A stretch of DNA of 64,000 nt from positions 11,160,001-11,224,000 of the forward strand of contig CM106586.1 of NCBI GenBank assembly GCA_048013815.1, written 5' to 3'. Positions 1-12,963 of the stretch are shown piece after piece. The stretch's first letter is position 1. Every line of letters begins with the position of its first letter. A model generated the notes under the pieces. That model saw only the letters and a program-made list of their open reading frames with translations. It was not told where the DNA came from and made no database searches. The position numbers were made by a program, and so were the translations under genes. The DNA comes from Setoptus koraiensis. Lineage: Eukaryota > Arthropoda.

Positions 1-600
1 GTTGATACACCTTTGGCACAATTCTTTTCTGATTCTGTCGCCGAAGAGGATCTAGATGAGTTAAATATTGAAATTATTCGAAATACTCTATACAAGTCAT
101 ATCTTGAATCATTTTATGACTTTTGTAAAAACAAAATTGGCGGACGAACGGGCGAAGTTATGTGCGAGATACTCGCCTTTGAGGCCGATCGTCGCTGTTT
201 CATCATAACAATCAATTCATTTGGAACAGAACTCACAAAAGACGACAGAGCAAAGCTCTATCCAAGATGTGGTCACTTGTTCCCGTATGGACTAACATCC
301 TTGGCGCGTGCAGACGAATATGAGCAAGTGAGGCAAGTGGCTGACTTCATAAACGAATATCGCATTCTATTTGAGGGTTCCAGTGATGGTAGCTTAAACG
401 ATGACAAAACTCTAGAAGACAGGTTCTTCGAGCACGAAGTCAGGCTTAATGTCAACGCATTCATGCAACAGTTTCACTTTGGAGTCTTTTATTCCTACAT
501 CAAATTGAAAGAACAAGAGATACGTAATATTGTCTGGATAGCCGAATGTGTTGCTCAGAAACACAGAGCCAAAATTGATAATTACATACCAATATATTGA
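1..600 (+). CDS. ATP6V0D1: V-type proton ATPase V0 subunit d, C-terminal part (partial at window edge)
   Basis: The frame is open from base 1 to the TGA at 598-600 and gives about 199 residues of subunit d, the cytosolic stalk subunit that couples the V1 rotor to the V0 proteolipid ring of the vacuolar proton pump. Conserved stretches seen are [69 protein letters not shown] and the terminal [20 protein letters not shown] followed by IPIY. They line up with the second half of animal subunit d, which is about 350 residues long, so roughly 150 N-terminal residues lie upstream of the window. No internal stop or frameshift is seen. The family assignment is very secure; which paralogue this is cannot be told. 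Confidence 0.96.
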   Translation, partial: VDTPLAQFFSDSVAEEDLDELNIEIIRNTLYKSYLESFYDFCKNKIGGRTGEVMCEILAFEADRRCFIITINSFGTELTKDDRAKLYPRCGHLFPYGLTSLARADEYEQVRQVADFINEYRILFEGSSDGSLNDDKTLEDRFFEHEVRLNVNAFMQQFHFGVFYSYIKLKEQEIRNIVWIAECVAQKHRAKIDNYIPIY

Positions 601-3600
601 TCATTTACAATAATATTGCACTGTATACAAGACACGGCTCTACACAAGCTAAGTTATTGGAATAGGGCCGTTTCATCAACGCACATTTCATTTTCGTACA
701 ATTCCTCGACATGTCATAGAACTGTCTTTTCGTAGAACGAGTATTTCACAATCGTGCATTTCATACAGATGTAATTTAATGCTAGAGATACCTTTGTTCA
801 TTACTGTGAGAGAAGATGCAAATTTTTCAGGCCCTCTCTTTAGTGTCGCCAATAATCGTATAGGTGAAAAGAAAGCTGTATTAAAACAATGGCGAGAGGA
901 AGGGTCAGCAACGAGTTTTGGAACATTCGAAGATAGCTTTGAACAAGCGAAAATCATACTTGGATTATCGTTGAACAACCAGTTTTAGACAACAATGACC
1001 CAGCTAGTCTTATTGGTGTGGCCACATTAAAAAGGCTGGAACGCGAGTCACATTTCGCCAGTTACAATAGATATCACTAAACACAATGAATGGTCAAAAT
1101 GTGACTCAATCCATGCAGTCTGGTCCAGCTATGTGTAGCAATCATGATTAGAACGACTCTCGATTGGCATAGTCCATCAGCATTATCGTTGATAAACACT
1201 GCTTCTTACTCGCATTACTCCCCTTCGGGCCCCCAGGCTCATTAGATGGAAACTCCAGTTATTGTAGCTCATTTCAGCTTTCATCACGCGATCGCGTTAA
1301 TAGCCACCCGAAGACCAAAGTGACGTTCATTGAGTCTAGGCCATATCGGTCTTTTAAATCTAATTATGTGCCATGAGCGAGGACCTAGCTTGATGGCTTA
1401 ATCGTTTGGCGACCCGGATATTAATGTTGACAATTTCAGGCCAAAACTACAGACTGGCCTTGTTTTATGTCCAGGAAAATAAGTTGACTGTCTTGGAAGA
1501 AGTACCATTATTGGGCCCCAGAAAATTAAGACGGCTACACATTCAGGAATGAAATTATCTCCATGTGACTCAGCGACTGCATTTTAATTGAGTTAATTCT
1601 TAGGAACCTTTTCAGTTGAAATTATCTATTTATTTATCTATTATGTCACTATCATTTAACTTAAAACTATCGGCGAATCACGGAAGGTTTGAAAATCGCG
1701 ACATCAATTGAAAAATGTTAGCGAGAAGTAAACTCAGAATTGGGTTAAAACAATTAAGTCACCATGGAACACCAGATCGAATTAACTAAATGCATTTATA
1801 ATGCAAAAAAATGGAAGATATTTCCAATAAATTGAACGCGGATAGCGGAATGTTGCACTGTATCAGTTTGTTTATTTTCACTTAGAGAACTCTTCTAATG
1901 TTAATGACACCTACATCCACCCTGTTTCGTCAATGCTGCGAGAATGAGGTCCTCAAGTTTATTAATCTATGATGGTCAAATCATTCTGAGCCTTGGGTTG
2001 CTAGATAAAGATCAATACGGATTCTTTGCATCGGCTTAAGTGCGACTTGTTGGTGCTTAATAGAAGTTGTTGTAAACTAGATTACTTTCTTGAAATCAGC
2101 AACCAAATGCCAATCCGGAAGGGATCTTTGATCGTCATCCTAGCGAACTTATTTTTAAGCGGTTCTGACGGTTCTTTTTTAGAGAATATAGGATGGACAA
2201 TATATACAGACAATTACGAACACGTATTGTACCAAAACTAAACTTAATCAGTCTATAAATGACAAACTAACTAAGATGAGTCCTATTCCTTTTATAGATG
2301 ATGCCACTTTAGGTGTGCATCGACAAGTCGCTTAAGGTCTTGCCACAAAGATTCGGGTACTCCGTGTGATTTTATCGTATTAATATAGAAACAATTTACT
2401 CAAAGTGCCTCAGAATTGCTTATAAGAATAAGTTGGTGTTGATTTCTGATCTTGCTTGGTAATAATTTGCAATGATATGATGAAATACGAGCCTTAGTTT
2501 TTGTTTGAAATGTATATGGATCATTGAAATCATTGATTAATAGCTTCAATCTTGAATGAGAGTATCGGAGTTTGGTTGTTCGTATTTCAGTTGGCTAGCA
2601 ATCTATTGATTGACTAGCAAGAGTAAACATTCTATCAGTACAGGCAAACAAAACAAGGCTGCTTAATCTCAAGCACCAAGGTGCTTGTTTTATGCCCGGA
2701 AGGTATCTGGTGATAACAATGTTAACTCATTGCAATAATAGTAATATAAGAGTCACGTTTCTTCAATTCAGATGTTTTAACGACTATATAATGGAGCCTG
2801 ATTTTCAACGTTCTGGGGTACGTTGGGATGTTCCTCGAGACGCTCAAAATGATAATTGATTGAGTCCATATGGATATACTTATCGATATTATGATTAAAG
2901 TCTATATCTTCGACTAAATTCTATATCTAAATTCCAAATCAGATGAGGGGATATTTAGTGTATAGGTGCCCATTTGGTGCAAATGTAGGAATATTTTGTC
3001 TATTTTGAGTGGCATTAGACGGTGTTATCGACAATTCCAATAAGTGGTGTGATCATTCCAGTTAGATGAATCCATGTACTGCTGAGCAGTTATCTAAAAC
3101 ATCACTAGATGATTACACATCCTAACTATTTTTTTTGTGATTGCAGGTAAGTGGTCTTTAAAACTTATATAATATTATTTTGCAATCATAGGTGCATATA
3201 AATGTACATTTTCTCGGAGAAAATAGATGCTGGCCATAGTATATTTTTGGCTTGAACATACTATTGATATAGGCGGTCGGTAGGATTAGATCTTAAATAT
3301 TGGGACCATTTGTAATATTGTCCATTGCTACATGTTCCATGTATTGATTTTAATCCACTAACTTGTAGTTATGTGGATTTGTTAAAGGGTGTGTGACATT
3401 TTATTGTTTTCACTTAACAAGAATAATTTCAATTGCACTAGTTCTGTAATGAGATTAATGAGGTCCATTACAGGTGTTTCCATAGCATGAGAATCAATAC
3501 AGCTTGATACGGGATATATAACACAATTTATACACAGATTGACCTGATAATGAATTGTGATGACATCCTATACAACCTGGAAGGTATCTCCGATGCAATC

Positions 3601-4118
3601 ATGCCATGATATGCGATTTCTTTTTGGGTTTTCAAGCCCTGCGATTCCATATTGACGTGTTTTTCCAGTGATCCATATGACTGATGAATGATGCTGTGTG
3701 TTTGTCTCTCGCGTTATACGACCGCTGCCACAACTACCTGCTAACAATCTAATTGGCACATGTTTGCATTAAATGCATTATATCATTATAATATGCTAAT
3801 TAGGCTCTCGCAAAATAATGTTCGGTGCCGGAATCTCGTTAGAGGAGCCTTGTAGGCTTGATGTCATTGACGACTCTTGATCTATTCCATTGGCCTCGAG
3901 GTGACTATGGTTGTATAAACGACAGCAACTATCAGACATCGTTACCATCTAGGTACTTGGCTAAGTTACTTGCCAGTGTGTGTTTGTGGTGAACACAAAC
4001 TAAATACAGTCGCTATTGGCTGCTTTAACTACATCTAATATTATAATATTAATATGATGATCGATCGATTGTTGTTTCTGTGGTTATGTACACTCTGTGT
4101 AGATATAAATAATAAGTG
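601..4118. other. Intergenic, no supported gene
   Basis: This stretch of about 3.5 kb is AT-rich with dense stops in all frames. The only ORF with a somewhat coding-like composition is 779-988 (+), about 69 codons, containing REDANFSG and GEKKAVLKQWREEGSA. I do not recognise it, and I see no splice partner for it. It could be a relic exon or chance. Nothing else can be supported. Confidence 0.5.
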
Positions 4119-4618
4119 NNNNNNNNNNNNNNNNNNNNNNNNNNNNNNNNNNNNNNNNNNNNNNNNNNNNNNNNNNNNNNNNNNNNNNNNNNNNNNNNNN
4201 NNNNNNNNNNNNNNNNNNNNNNNNNNNNNNNNNNNNNNNNNNNNNNNNNNNNNNNNNNNNNNNNNNNNNNNNNNNNNNNNNNNNNNNNNNNNNNNNNNNN
4301 NNNNNNNNNNNNNNNNNNNNNNNNNNNNNNNNNNNNNNNNNNNNNNNNNNNNNNNNNNNNNNNNNNNNNNNNNNNNNNNNNNNNNNNNNNNNNNNNNNNN
4401 NNNNNNNNNNNNNNNNNNNNNNNNNNNNNNNNNNNNNNNNNNNNNNNNNNNNNNNNNNNNNNNNNNNNNNNNNNNNNNNNNNNNNNNNNNNNNNNNNNNN
4501 NNNNNNNNNNNNNNNNNNNNNNNNNNNNNNNNNNNNNNNNNNNNNNNNNNNNNNNNNNNNNNNNNNNNNNNNNNNNNNNNNNNNNNNNNNNNNNNNNNNN
4601 NNNNNNNNNNNNNNNNNN
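4119..4618. other. Assembly gap, 500 N
   Basis: Exactly 500 N, the conventional placeholder length for a scaffold join of unknown size. True distance and even adjacency between 4118 and 4619 are not guaranteed. Confidence 0.99.
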
Positions 4619-4739
4619 TCCTCATCCATATCATTATTAAATATAGTTGATGTAAATGATAACAAAGAAAGAGGGAAAAAACAAAATAATAATAGGTGTT
4701 GATGTAATTATAGAATAATTAGGCTACTGGATGTACCTG

Positions 4740-5000
4740 ATGGGAACCCCGGAGGGCTCCCATTGGTGGGCTCGCCGATATGGGCGAAAAGAATTAAACT
4801 CGACCGCTTCGGAACGCTGCAAAGCGAGAAATGCAACGCTCAATTCTACAAAATAAAATTAGCGCTCGATTTGAACGTCTTTTATTTTCCAGTGATCGGG
4901 GGAGGCGGGAGGAAGACCTTCACACCTTTCCGTTCACATTTGGGAGGCGGGAGGGGGAGGCATATCTCCCCCAATCACTATTATTTTCGATTCACCGCGT
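4740..5000. repeat. GC/purine-rich island with inverted repeat
   Basis: An island of G-rich sequence sits in otherwise AT-rich DNA just right of the gap. Arms at 4891-4904 (agtgatcgggggag) and 4966-4979 (ctcccccaatcact) are inverted copies with one mismatch. The motif ggaggcggga occurs twice between them (near 4901 and 4943). Smaller hairpin potential exists at 4742-4761 (gggaacccc...ggctccc). No coding frame in it is convincing. Confidence 0.6.
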
Positions 5001-5351
5001 CGGATTTTGCCTAGACCTACATAATCAATCACAATTAGCAATGGCACTCATGATCGAGCTATCTATCTGTGAAGCATTTAGAAAAACTTTGAAATGGCTC
5101 CGTTATCATCTGCAGATAATGAATATAGATTGAATTATTTTGGAAGAGAACAGGTGCTATTCTGCAAACTCGCCAGCATCTCACAAAATGGGCGGAAATG
5201 TGGAAAAAGTTGCAAAAACTACACTACTAGTTGTGTAACGTGTCACTGTTGATATAAATTGAAAACACTGAAATGTTGGGGGTTGAGTTAAAACATCGAT
5301 TCTGTTAATTATTAATTCAGTTGTTTGAAACATTTATTTTTACGATAGCGC

Positions 5352-5410
5352 CATCATCTTTATCATCATGTACATCATTTTTATCATCATGTACATCGTT
5401 TTTATGAATC
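5352..5410. repeat. Short tandem repeat, 21-bp period
   Basis: The unit catcatctttatcatcatgta (5352-5372) is repeated at 5373-5393 with one change and partly again from 5394, about 2.8 copies. The surrounding 4980-6048 interval shows no gene I can support. Confidence 0.8.
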
Positions 5411-6048
5411 TTGTTGAATTGGTCCTCTCAATGTAGAATTTTCATAGAACATCCTTGATCATATAATGTGACCAAATTCGATTATTTCTAGATTGGAAGA
5501 TGTAACCAACTTCAATTACTAGTTATATTGTCAATTTATATGTGTCACTTTCAATTTAATATCATTTGATTTTTGTTTGTATCTTTATCTGTCGCGAATC
5601 TGTCCCGATCATTCTGTGTGCCATCCCTTTTGTTGGCTCCGTTGTTGCATCATTCTTAGCTACTAATGTCTCGGCTGTGAATATATCCGACCTTTTTCTT
5701 TTGCACAGAGATAGTTCTTTCAGAAATGCTTGTCTTAGCTACATTTTGTAATGTTTCGATATTGTGTATGCATGATAATGACAATTTTTTAGCTGAAATT
5801 AGAAATTCAATGGCTCCTCAAAACAATGTGTGTCCCAATGGATCGAGTTAGGCTAAACTCGTCGAACGGATACCATCTGATATTGGCGGTCATATCGTGT
5901 GTCCATCATGAATGCTCTCATTATTGTAATGCCTCCTTGGTTGTGTAACATTGTACTGTTCATCAGTGAGGACCCCAAGCAAAATCAAAAATTTACATGT
6001 AATAATAAGTGTGGGTGTTCGTACCTGTCTCATTCTCTCCCCATGTGC

Positions 6049-7775
6049 CTACATGACCAATGCACGAGCAATGTCCGTGTGTGATGGTGATGTTTGTTGT
6101 TTTTTCGTGACTCTACTCGGACCATAATCCAACATTCGTTTGTCTTTCGATGACCTTTTGAAGGCTAGGTCTTGGAAACGTAGATTTTCTATCTTATTAT
6201 TATTATTGTTATAATTGAGGTGCTTGAGAATGTTCCACTTGTCATTGATAACTCTCTGAATGTAATCGTTACTTGATTTATCCGTCAATGGTGCTTTGTT
6301 ATTACTACCAACTGAATCGTTGCCATTTGTATCCTCATTGATTCGTTGTTCATATATGGAATCAATGGACTGTGGTATTGTTGTCAAATCATTACTATTC
6401 TCTCTGCCTTCCTGTTCAGGGTTGAAATATTTCGATTCTCTTACTTTGGTTTGGTCGCTGTTGGGGTCATCATTGAATTTCGATGATGGCATTTGTGATG
6501 ACTGACCAGATCCCAATGGCGTCTTCAATAGATAGCGAGTCCATGCTTGAGCTGATTCCGCTCGTTGCTCTTGATTATGGTCTCGATCATCATCCAGCCC
6601 GCGCTTGTCGCTATCGTGATTGCTTGCTGAAGCGTGATGAGCTTGGCTCCTTTTGTAAGCTGCCTCGCTCATTAAGCCAACTGTTCGCTTTCTAGCGATA
6701 TTAAGCGACGATCTAACACCAGCACTACTCAATTCATTTTTCTTGTCTGGTCCCCCAAACAACCGATACATATTATATCTAGAATCGCTCGTTGGATCAG
6801 CCGACACAGAAGATGGTATAACAACCGTATCTTCGCCACTATCTGGCGACCATGTACCTTGAATGTTTGTATCAGTAATAGTTTCCGTTGGACCACCATA
6901 ATTGGCGTTTACCAGATCACGCTCTTGCTTGTCTTGTCGTTGTTGTTGAAGCGCTTGTGCGTACAACATCGGAGCCAATAGATGACCCGACGTAGATTTT
7001 AAATATTTTGCCAATTTTGCCAATTTAGCCAAACGTAGACGCCTCATCATATCATCATCTACTACTTGTGGTTCCACCACATTCGTCAATTCAATTCTAT
7101 TTTGTTGTTCGCGCTCCATTAGCGACGGGTCAGGCTTTATGAACTGAATTTGTGGCAATGAAGACGATTTTTGTTGTTTCAATAATGATGATTCACTTGG
7201 CCCCAAACTGTTAATGGCCTCCATTAAACTTCCAGAATCCGTAGATTGGTCAACATCAGGGTCTTGTTGTTGTTGTATTTGTTGAAGCGAATTAATTTTG
7301 TCTCTGTTGTCGTAGTACAGTGGCCGTTGCTGTCCAGTTGATTGCTTGTCCATCAGTTCCACGGACGAATGGGGATCGCGATTCTTTAGATTGGCCAACA
7401 TGGAACGATAATAGTCGATCAAAGTTTGTTCGCTTGTTGATTTACCATTGTCTATTTGAGCGGTCTTTGTTTGCTCAAAAGTTTGCGACAATGATGGGTT
7501 TCTAGTTGAGCGGGTATCGTGATCGCCGACAACTATTTTGTGCAAAATTCGTTGGTGTTCAATAGCGACCAATAGGTGGACACGGATAAAATGAAATGGA
7601 ATTATCAGCGATGACATTATTTTTTGTGTTGTTATTGTGTGTCCCTCGGGCACACTTAGCTGAACTTACCTAATTGCAAGCCTAAGCCCACAATCATCAT
7701 TGATGACAGTAATACAATGGGCGACATGATTAACAGCCCTTGTGGGGCTGGTTGCGCTTGAATTTTTGGTAACAT
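6049..7775 (-). CDS. Secreted Gln/Asn/Ser-rich protein with dibasic sites; possible neuropeptide-type precursor
   Basis: Two exons: 7670-7775 (signal exon, phase 1 end at GTAAGT) and 6049-7532, joined by a 137-bp intron; the joined frame is open and gives about 529 residues. Translation may start at 7775 or at the internal ATG at 7727, which yields a compact signal peptide (MSPIVLLSSMMIVGLGLQL) before VVGDHDTRS. The mature part is long, hydrophilic, rich in Q, N, S and D, and I see no cysteine in it. It carries several basic cleavage-like sites: RKR before TVGLMSEAAY, KR after it, DKR before GLDDD, and KDKR before MLDYGPSRV followed by TKK. This layout resembles neuropeptide or prohormone precursors, but no listed peptide family is recognised and no repeated amidated peptide is seen. 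A disordered secreted matrix protein is the main alternative. Confidence 0.6.
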
Positions 7776-10641
7776 GTCGTTGGTTGTTTCGTGTAGTTTT
7801 AGGGAAAATCTACAGCCATACAGTAGATATTGTAGTCAGTAGTTTGTCGTATATGTTGTGTTTGTGTATGTGAATTACTTGTTGTTGGCGGGCAAAGCAA
7901 GCCCTACTTTGGTAACAATAATACTACTAACTAGGAATTGGATGACAATTTATATGGTACAGTTAACAATGACCACACTATCTTGAGTAATCTCGTTTTG
8001 AACAGAGACTATAATAATTCATCTTATCTGCACCGGTGGCACCCTCTGTAACTGTGCGCTAAATTGGTATATGGGCTCGGATCGATTTTGAGTCTCGTCA
8101 TGGTCGATAGATAAATTAATAAATCGAATCAACATTAGACTCGCACACATACACACATCAAATGCCAAGCTACTTCATGTCAATAGATAAGCTGAGCATG
8201 CGCCCCCGATCAGCAAGGTACGGTTATGTAAGCGTAAACAATATTATTAGAACTTTAATATGGCTATAGGTGGAAAGACATGTCAGAACCTCACTTGGGC
8301 GCATACATCACTCTCACATGAGTGTGCAAGCAAACTGGCACCAGCAACTTGGCATAAGGGCCCTATTAGTTTCTTATCTATCAACAATGCTCCACCAGTT
8401 CGCCAGGTCTCTAGGTGCATATGTCCAGAGGGAGAGAAAGCGAGAGAGACCAAAGGGTAATGCGCGCCATATTATTCCCCCATGCACACTTGCAAGGACA
8501 CACATATCTATTTATTCTGCTGTCTGTCTGATAAAGAAGCTTAAGTGGCCGATAGGCACACTTGATTGGCTGGACTGGCGAAACGATAAGCGAGAATCAT
8601 GAAATAGATCAATCATTTGGTCTCACTGTCAGCTCGTTTGTTATGTCGTGAGCGCACTTGATATGTCCGTCCGGGTTATAGTGAACACATCAGAGGAAGT
8701 GCGCGAGTAACCTAAAGTGGACAAAGAGATACGAATTAGGCGCACTAGCTACGACACGAGAAATCCATCTAGACGCTACTGACCAAAAATTTGCATGCAA
8801 TATCACCGCCCGTATCGCCACTATGCTCATGTGTGGTGTATGTTCGACGCCTATAGTATGCTAATATTTTTTGTTCTCACAACAACTGCTAACATCATAC
8901 TCATTCTGATATAGATCGACATGCTGCTTAGGAGGATCTCATTTTTATGCAGATATCGCACGATGATACAGTTCTCTCGATGTGTTAACTAGAGTTGCTG
9001 ATATCCGCGTAATCAAGTTCGAGTCGACGCCGCCACAAGCACAACTTGCCATGTTTGAAATTTATGAAAGTCATCCAAAATGGGCAATTGGCGAGCCACA
9101 TAGGGAATCTGAATGTTTAATGTGAGAATAAGTGTCTTATCTGCACTTTGCGAGCTTCAAGTGCTATCACTATGCTCGGTGCATGGTTAATACAATGAGT
9201 ATGTAAGGGACTGTAGGCGGCTAGCAGCGAAATTATTCCGAATATCCTCAGAGAGAGAGAGAGAGAGAGAGAGGGAGATGCGATCAAATAAAATAGTGAA
9301 ATTATGAATATTCTTTCATTCAATAGTTGTTGTCGCTGTTGTTGTATGCATGCAACAATAATGAAAAGTAATTTATTCCATCAAGGCTTAAACAGTGGTT
9401 CGATGGAACGGCTCTCGAAACTTATTGATCGGCTCAAGTTTTGACATTATAATTTCTCTCCCTAATAACTGGTTCGAACATGCCAGCGTCGATGGGCGTA
9501 AAAAGACATTTATTTTTTATCATCGACAGATCAGCGGCCTTGAAAGCCTATCACAAAGCGGACCAAAAATGGCCTAGCGCAATCGCATTCTTCGTTACAA
9601 TACTCATGCAAACATTCTCTAGCCAACGAGTCCAAATTGAAGCGATAACGAATAGAGAACTGGTGTGGCGCTCTCCAATAGATGGGGGCCCCGAAAATTG
9701 TATACCATTCACAACGAGCTTGTATAGTACATATTAATCCTCATTGCTGGAATTGTCTGGCCCGTTGGTGATGGACGTACCTCTCATGGCAACAACTGAC
9801 TACTCGTGCGTGTTGATCTATTTTCCTTATTCAATTACGATCAAACTAGCCTTTAGCAAGTTGTTTTTTTGTTGTTGTTGTTCGCTTGTATTCTATACCA
9901 ACTAGCCCAATCTATATGTGAACATTGCACGAGCGAAAGAGGGAGAATTTTTTCGCCACAATGTGTTGGTCGAACAATCAAAGAAAAACCTTTGATCGGT
10001 TCAGTTAATTTGCAAGTTGAGTGCCCTCCGAGGGAGTCATTTCAAGGTCTGCCAATGAAAGCCAGCCAAATGAGATAGAATCTGCCAAAAAGAGAGGCTA
10101 GCACGCCCTGTAAAACGCACACCCTTTCAAATCGATAAAGATCGCTGGAATTTTATAATGGTTTATACAATATAAGTATGTAGGCAACATTCGTTGTGCA
10201 TATAAGCTAACAGCGACAATTTTTTGTTGTTGATATTTTTTCTGATTACACAATATTTCTATCGAAAGATTGTGTTCGAGATGGGCACGAAAACTCATTG
10301 ATCGACAGTCAACTTTGTTGTAAAAAACACCATTATGTTTATTATTCGCTCTAAATTATAGTTTTTCGTTGATAAATATCAGTCAGTGGAATTTGAGATG
10401 TTCTTGACCATTACATAAATGTGAGTCATGATTTTCGTTGAGATGGTGATATTTATTTATCATTTGTACACAAAGTATTATCAGTACATAAATAACTTAT
10501 TTCTATATATCCTATACCTGACCAACTTACCATTCCCGGCCATTGACCATTGACAAAGCGATGACAGCAGCACCAGACATGACCACTATATACATGGAGG
10601 GCGCTTGTGGGCGCGATTATAGTATATGAAATATCACTTAC
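7776..10641. other. Intergenic 2.9 kb between the secreted protein gene and the Ig units
   Basis: No domain-bearing frame was recognised on either strand. A (GA)n tract lies at 9250-9274 and GTT-rich stretches near 9868-9890. I looked for further Ig or fibronectin-III exons on the minus strand, because the Ig units upstream end in splice donors, and found none. Short exons lacking an ATG could escape me. Confidence 0.5.
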
Positions 10642-11888
10642 CTTGAACGTTAACTTTGAATACCTTTCTAAGTTCTTGATCTGCGCCATTGTTGGCAATA
10701 CACTCATAGATGCCCGAATCTCTGAGAGTAGCCGAGGTTATCCTTAGCGATTGTTGTTGTCCGTTGTTGTTGTTGTCGCCATCTAGATTGTTGTTGTTGC
10801 TTGATTGTAATGCGTTGCTGCCAAAACTAGCATTGCTATATGTGTGATCAGACAGTTTTGACCATCGCACGACCGGGCTTGGCTGGCCTTGAGCCTCACA
10901 ATTGACAATTAAATTCTTGCCCATGCCAACATCATACGAATCGTTTGGTTGCTTGGTCCATTTGAGGTCCGCTACACAGGCACAGAATTGTTTCGAGGGG
11001 GGAAAAATGATTATTGGAATTATTGTTATCGATATCGAATATCAGCAATCGTTATTGTTATGGCGCGATTGCATCGTAAGCATGAATGAGTCGTATGATT
11101 TCATTCCAGCTAAATTTCTCTCATTTCTATGGTGTGCTCCAGCATAGTGAATGTATGTGTGTGTGTGCTTGGCCCGGGGGACCTCATAATGCAATTTGCC
11201 GATTGAAATAAACTCACCTTTGACGCGTAACTGCACTGTGACACTGTCTTTGCCGTATCGATTTTTAACCAGGCACGAATAATTGCCTGCGTCGCTGGCC
11301 TGGACATTGGCCACCTTCAATATGGATTTGTCCGAGTCTTGTTCGCAGCTCAATCTTGGATTGTGATGCGAGTCCAGTCTTAGCCTCTGATTGTCCTTGA
11401 GCCATTCGTAATTTATGGGCGCTTGGCGATCGCCCTCGGCCAGTGAGCAAAATAAATTTACATTGCTTCCTTCCTTGTAGAATTTCGCCAGCACTATCGG
11501 CAGCAATTGCGGTGGCAGCTCTGTAATTATTGTATTATTTGGGATATTAATTCATACAATGGAAGTGTTTTTATGTAATAATCAGTCAATCATATTTGTT
11601 TCTATTGTTCTGTTGTGGCGATGTAATATTCTGAGAATATCATCATTGTTGATAACACAGTTGTATACAGTAAATATGCATACAGCAAATGTATCGGACA
11701 TGTGAAAGGGGAAAAAAGGGAAAAAATATTCGCTAATAAATATATAGGTTAGGTCCATTTATGTAGTCTTTGCACCTACCTTTATCCGTTGGCGCCGATG
11801 TAGTGTAGGCCAATGTCCACGTGTAAGGCCGCACTAAAGCACATGTGACGCTTATTAGCATAACCATTAGCCTCTTGTTTTGGCCCAT
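10642..11888 (-). CDS. Signal-Ig-Ig unit A (Dscam Ig7-Ig8-like, sDscam-type cassette)
   Basis: Three exons: signal peptide 11780-11888 (starts MGQNKRLMVMLISVTCALV), Ig1 11218-11520 and Ig2 10642-10971. All introns are phase 1, and the coding total is about 247 residues. Ig1 begins ELPPQLLPIVLAKFYKEGS, has YEWLKD, and its cysteines lie in NLFCSL and GNYSCLVKN. Ig2 begins ADLKWTKQPNDSYDVGMGKN, with IVNCEAQG and SGIYECIANNG, and holds an Asn/Gln-rich insert. The two domains match the style of Dscam Ig7 and Ig8, as in the variable 5' cassettes of chelicerate sDscam-beta genes. The last exon ends in a splice donor, CAAG|GTAAGT. If unspliced it stops within a few codons (Gln-Gly-Lys-stop). A weak possible last exon (10529-10585, tail VVMSGAAVIALSMVNGREW) and AATAAA near 10452 would instead make this a stand-alone secreted gene. 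Confidence 0.8.
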
Positions 11889-12963
11889 GATTTTGTTAGG
11901 TCGGCCTTAGTATAGAAATAGTACACACATTAAACTACCAATGGCCAGTTGTGGACCTCTTTTGCTACTTGTGCCTATGAGTTTTGGCCCTAAAACAAAG
12001 CAGCAGTCTCGGTCAGTCTGCTGTGCACATAGCGAGCCACCGTTCGTTCGTATATATGTGTGTGTGTGCGTTCGCGCGCACAAACATTGGTCATATATTA
12101 GTATATTGACTCACATATCGAGGCGCACAGCCAAACACAAATACGCTCACAACTAGCTTCACGAACTTGCCAAGGCAGCAGCCCTTCCCCCTACCCCTTC
12201 AAATTGCACGCGAATCGAGAGGACCTTCATGGGGGCCAAACTCAAGCACTGGAACGGCAGCTACAACAGGCGCCAAATTCGAACGTCCTTTTTTCTTTCG
12301 GTGGGCCCCATCGGGGCCAGCGCGTATCTAGTTCTTCGCAAGTTTTTCGACTAGCAATTAAAACAAAAACTTTCCATAAAGTGATAGCACTCCGAGATGA
12401 CGGCAAGCCGACAAGCCGAGAGAACCGATAAGGATAAGAGTCTCTCCCTCTCTTGTAATAGACAGCATCGCTGCTTCACCGCCTCTCCGCTCTTCCTTTC
12501 TGCCATCCGGTGTCCCCCGCTACACGCCATCGCACTATTTAAAGCAAAAAACCAGGCTCAACTAGAGTCTATAGAGTAGATATATGAGATGAGCATACGA
12601 AGCGTGCTCTATTTGAGACAGGAATAATGGATCGACCCCAGTTACTCAATAGCGATATATCAAATAGAGTCGCGTTCAGTGAACTGTCAGGTTGATTTAG
12701 AGATAATCACTGAGTCTGGCAGGGAACACATTTTTTTACTTATTTCCTGAAACACGACTTATTAGTTTTATTTTATTTTTGTCTTTGCTCAATGTTAATC
12801 AATATCAAGGCTTATCTATCACACGCGTCTAGCTGAATTTGAAGTAGTGACCTATAAAGCCAACCAAGCTACCTACCTGACCGGTGCGCCTAGAGCGACC
12901 CGTTGCCCCTGTGATCGTAATTTAATGCACTATCAATTAGACCCTATAATCAATTATTCTTAC
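11889..12963. other. Spacer between Ig units A and B
   Basis: No coding exon is supported. It should hold the promoter of unit A if each unit is separately transcribed. On the minus strand AATAAA-type signals lie near 12770, downstream of unit B. Short GT tracts occur at about 12056-12068. Confidence 0.45.

Noticed and set aside
4041-4665. ORFs of 174-198 codons on both strands across 4041-4665
   Set aside because: They consist almost wholly of N; the frames are an artefact of the 500-bp gap.
7776-7860. Idea that the gene at 6049-7775 is the transmembrane and cytoplasmic part of the Ig row
   Set aside because: No phase-1 acceptor leads into its hydrophobic segment (the tag near 7813 gives an immediate stop), and the segment works better as a signal peptide with its own ATG.
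10529-10585. Possible terminal exon of Ig unit A with a hydrophobic tail
   Set aside because: Acceptor and phase fit, but units B and C have no homologous exon at the same place, so it is mentioned only as an alternative.
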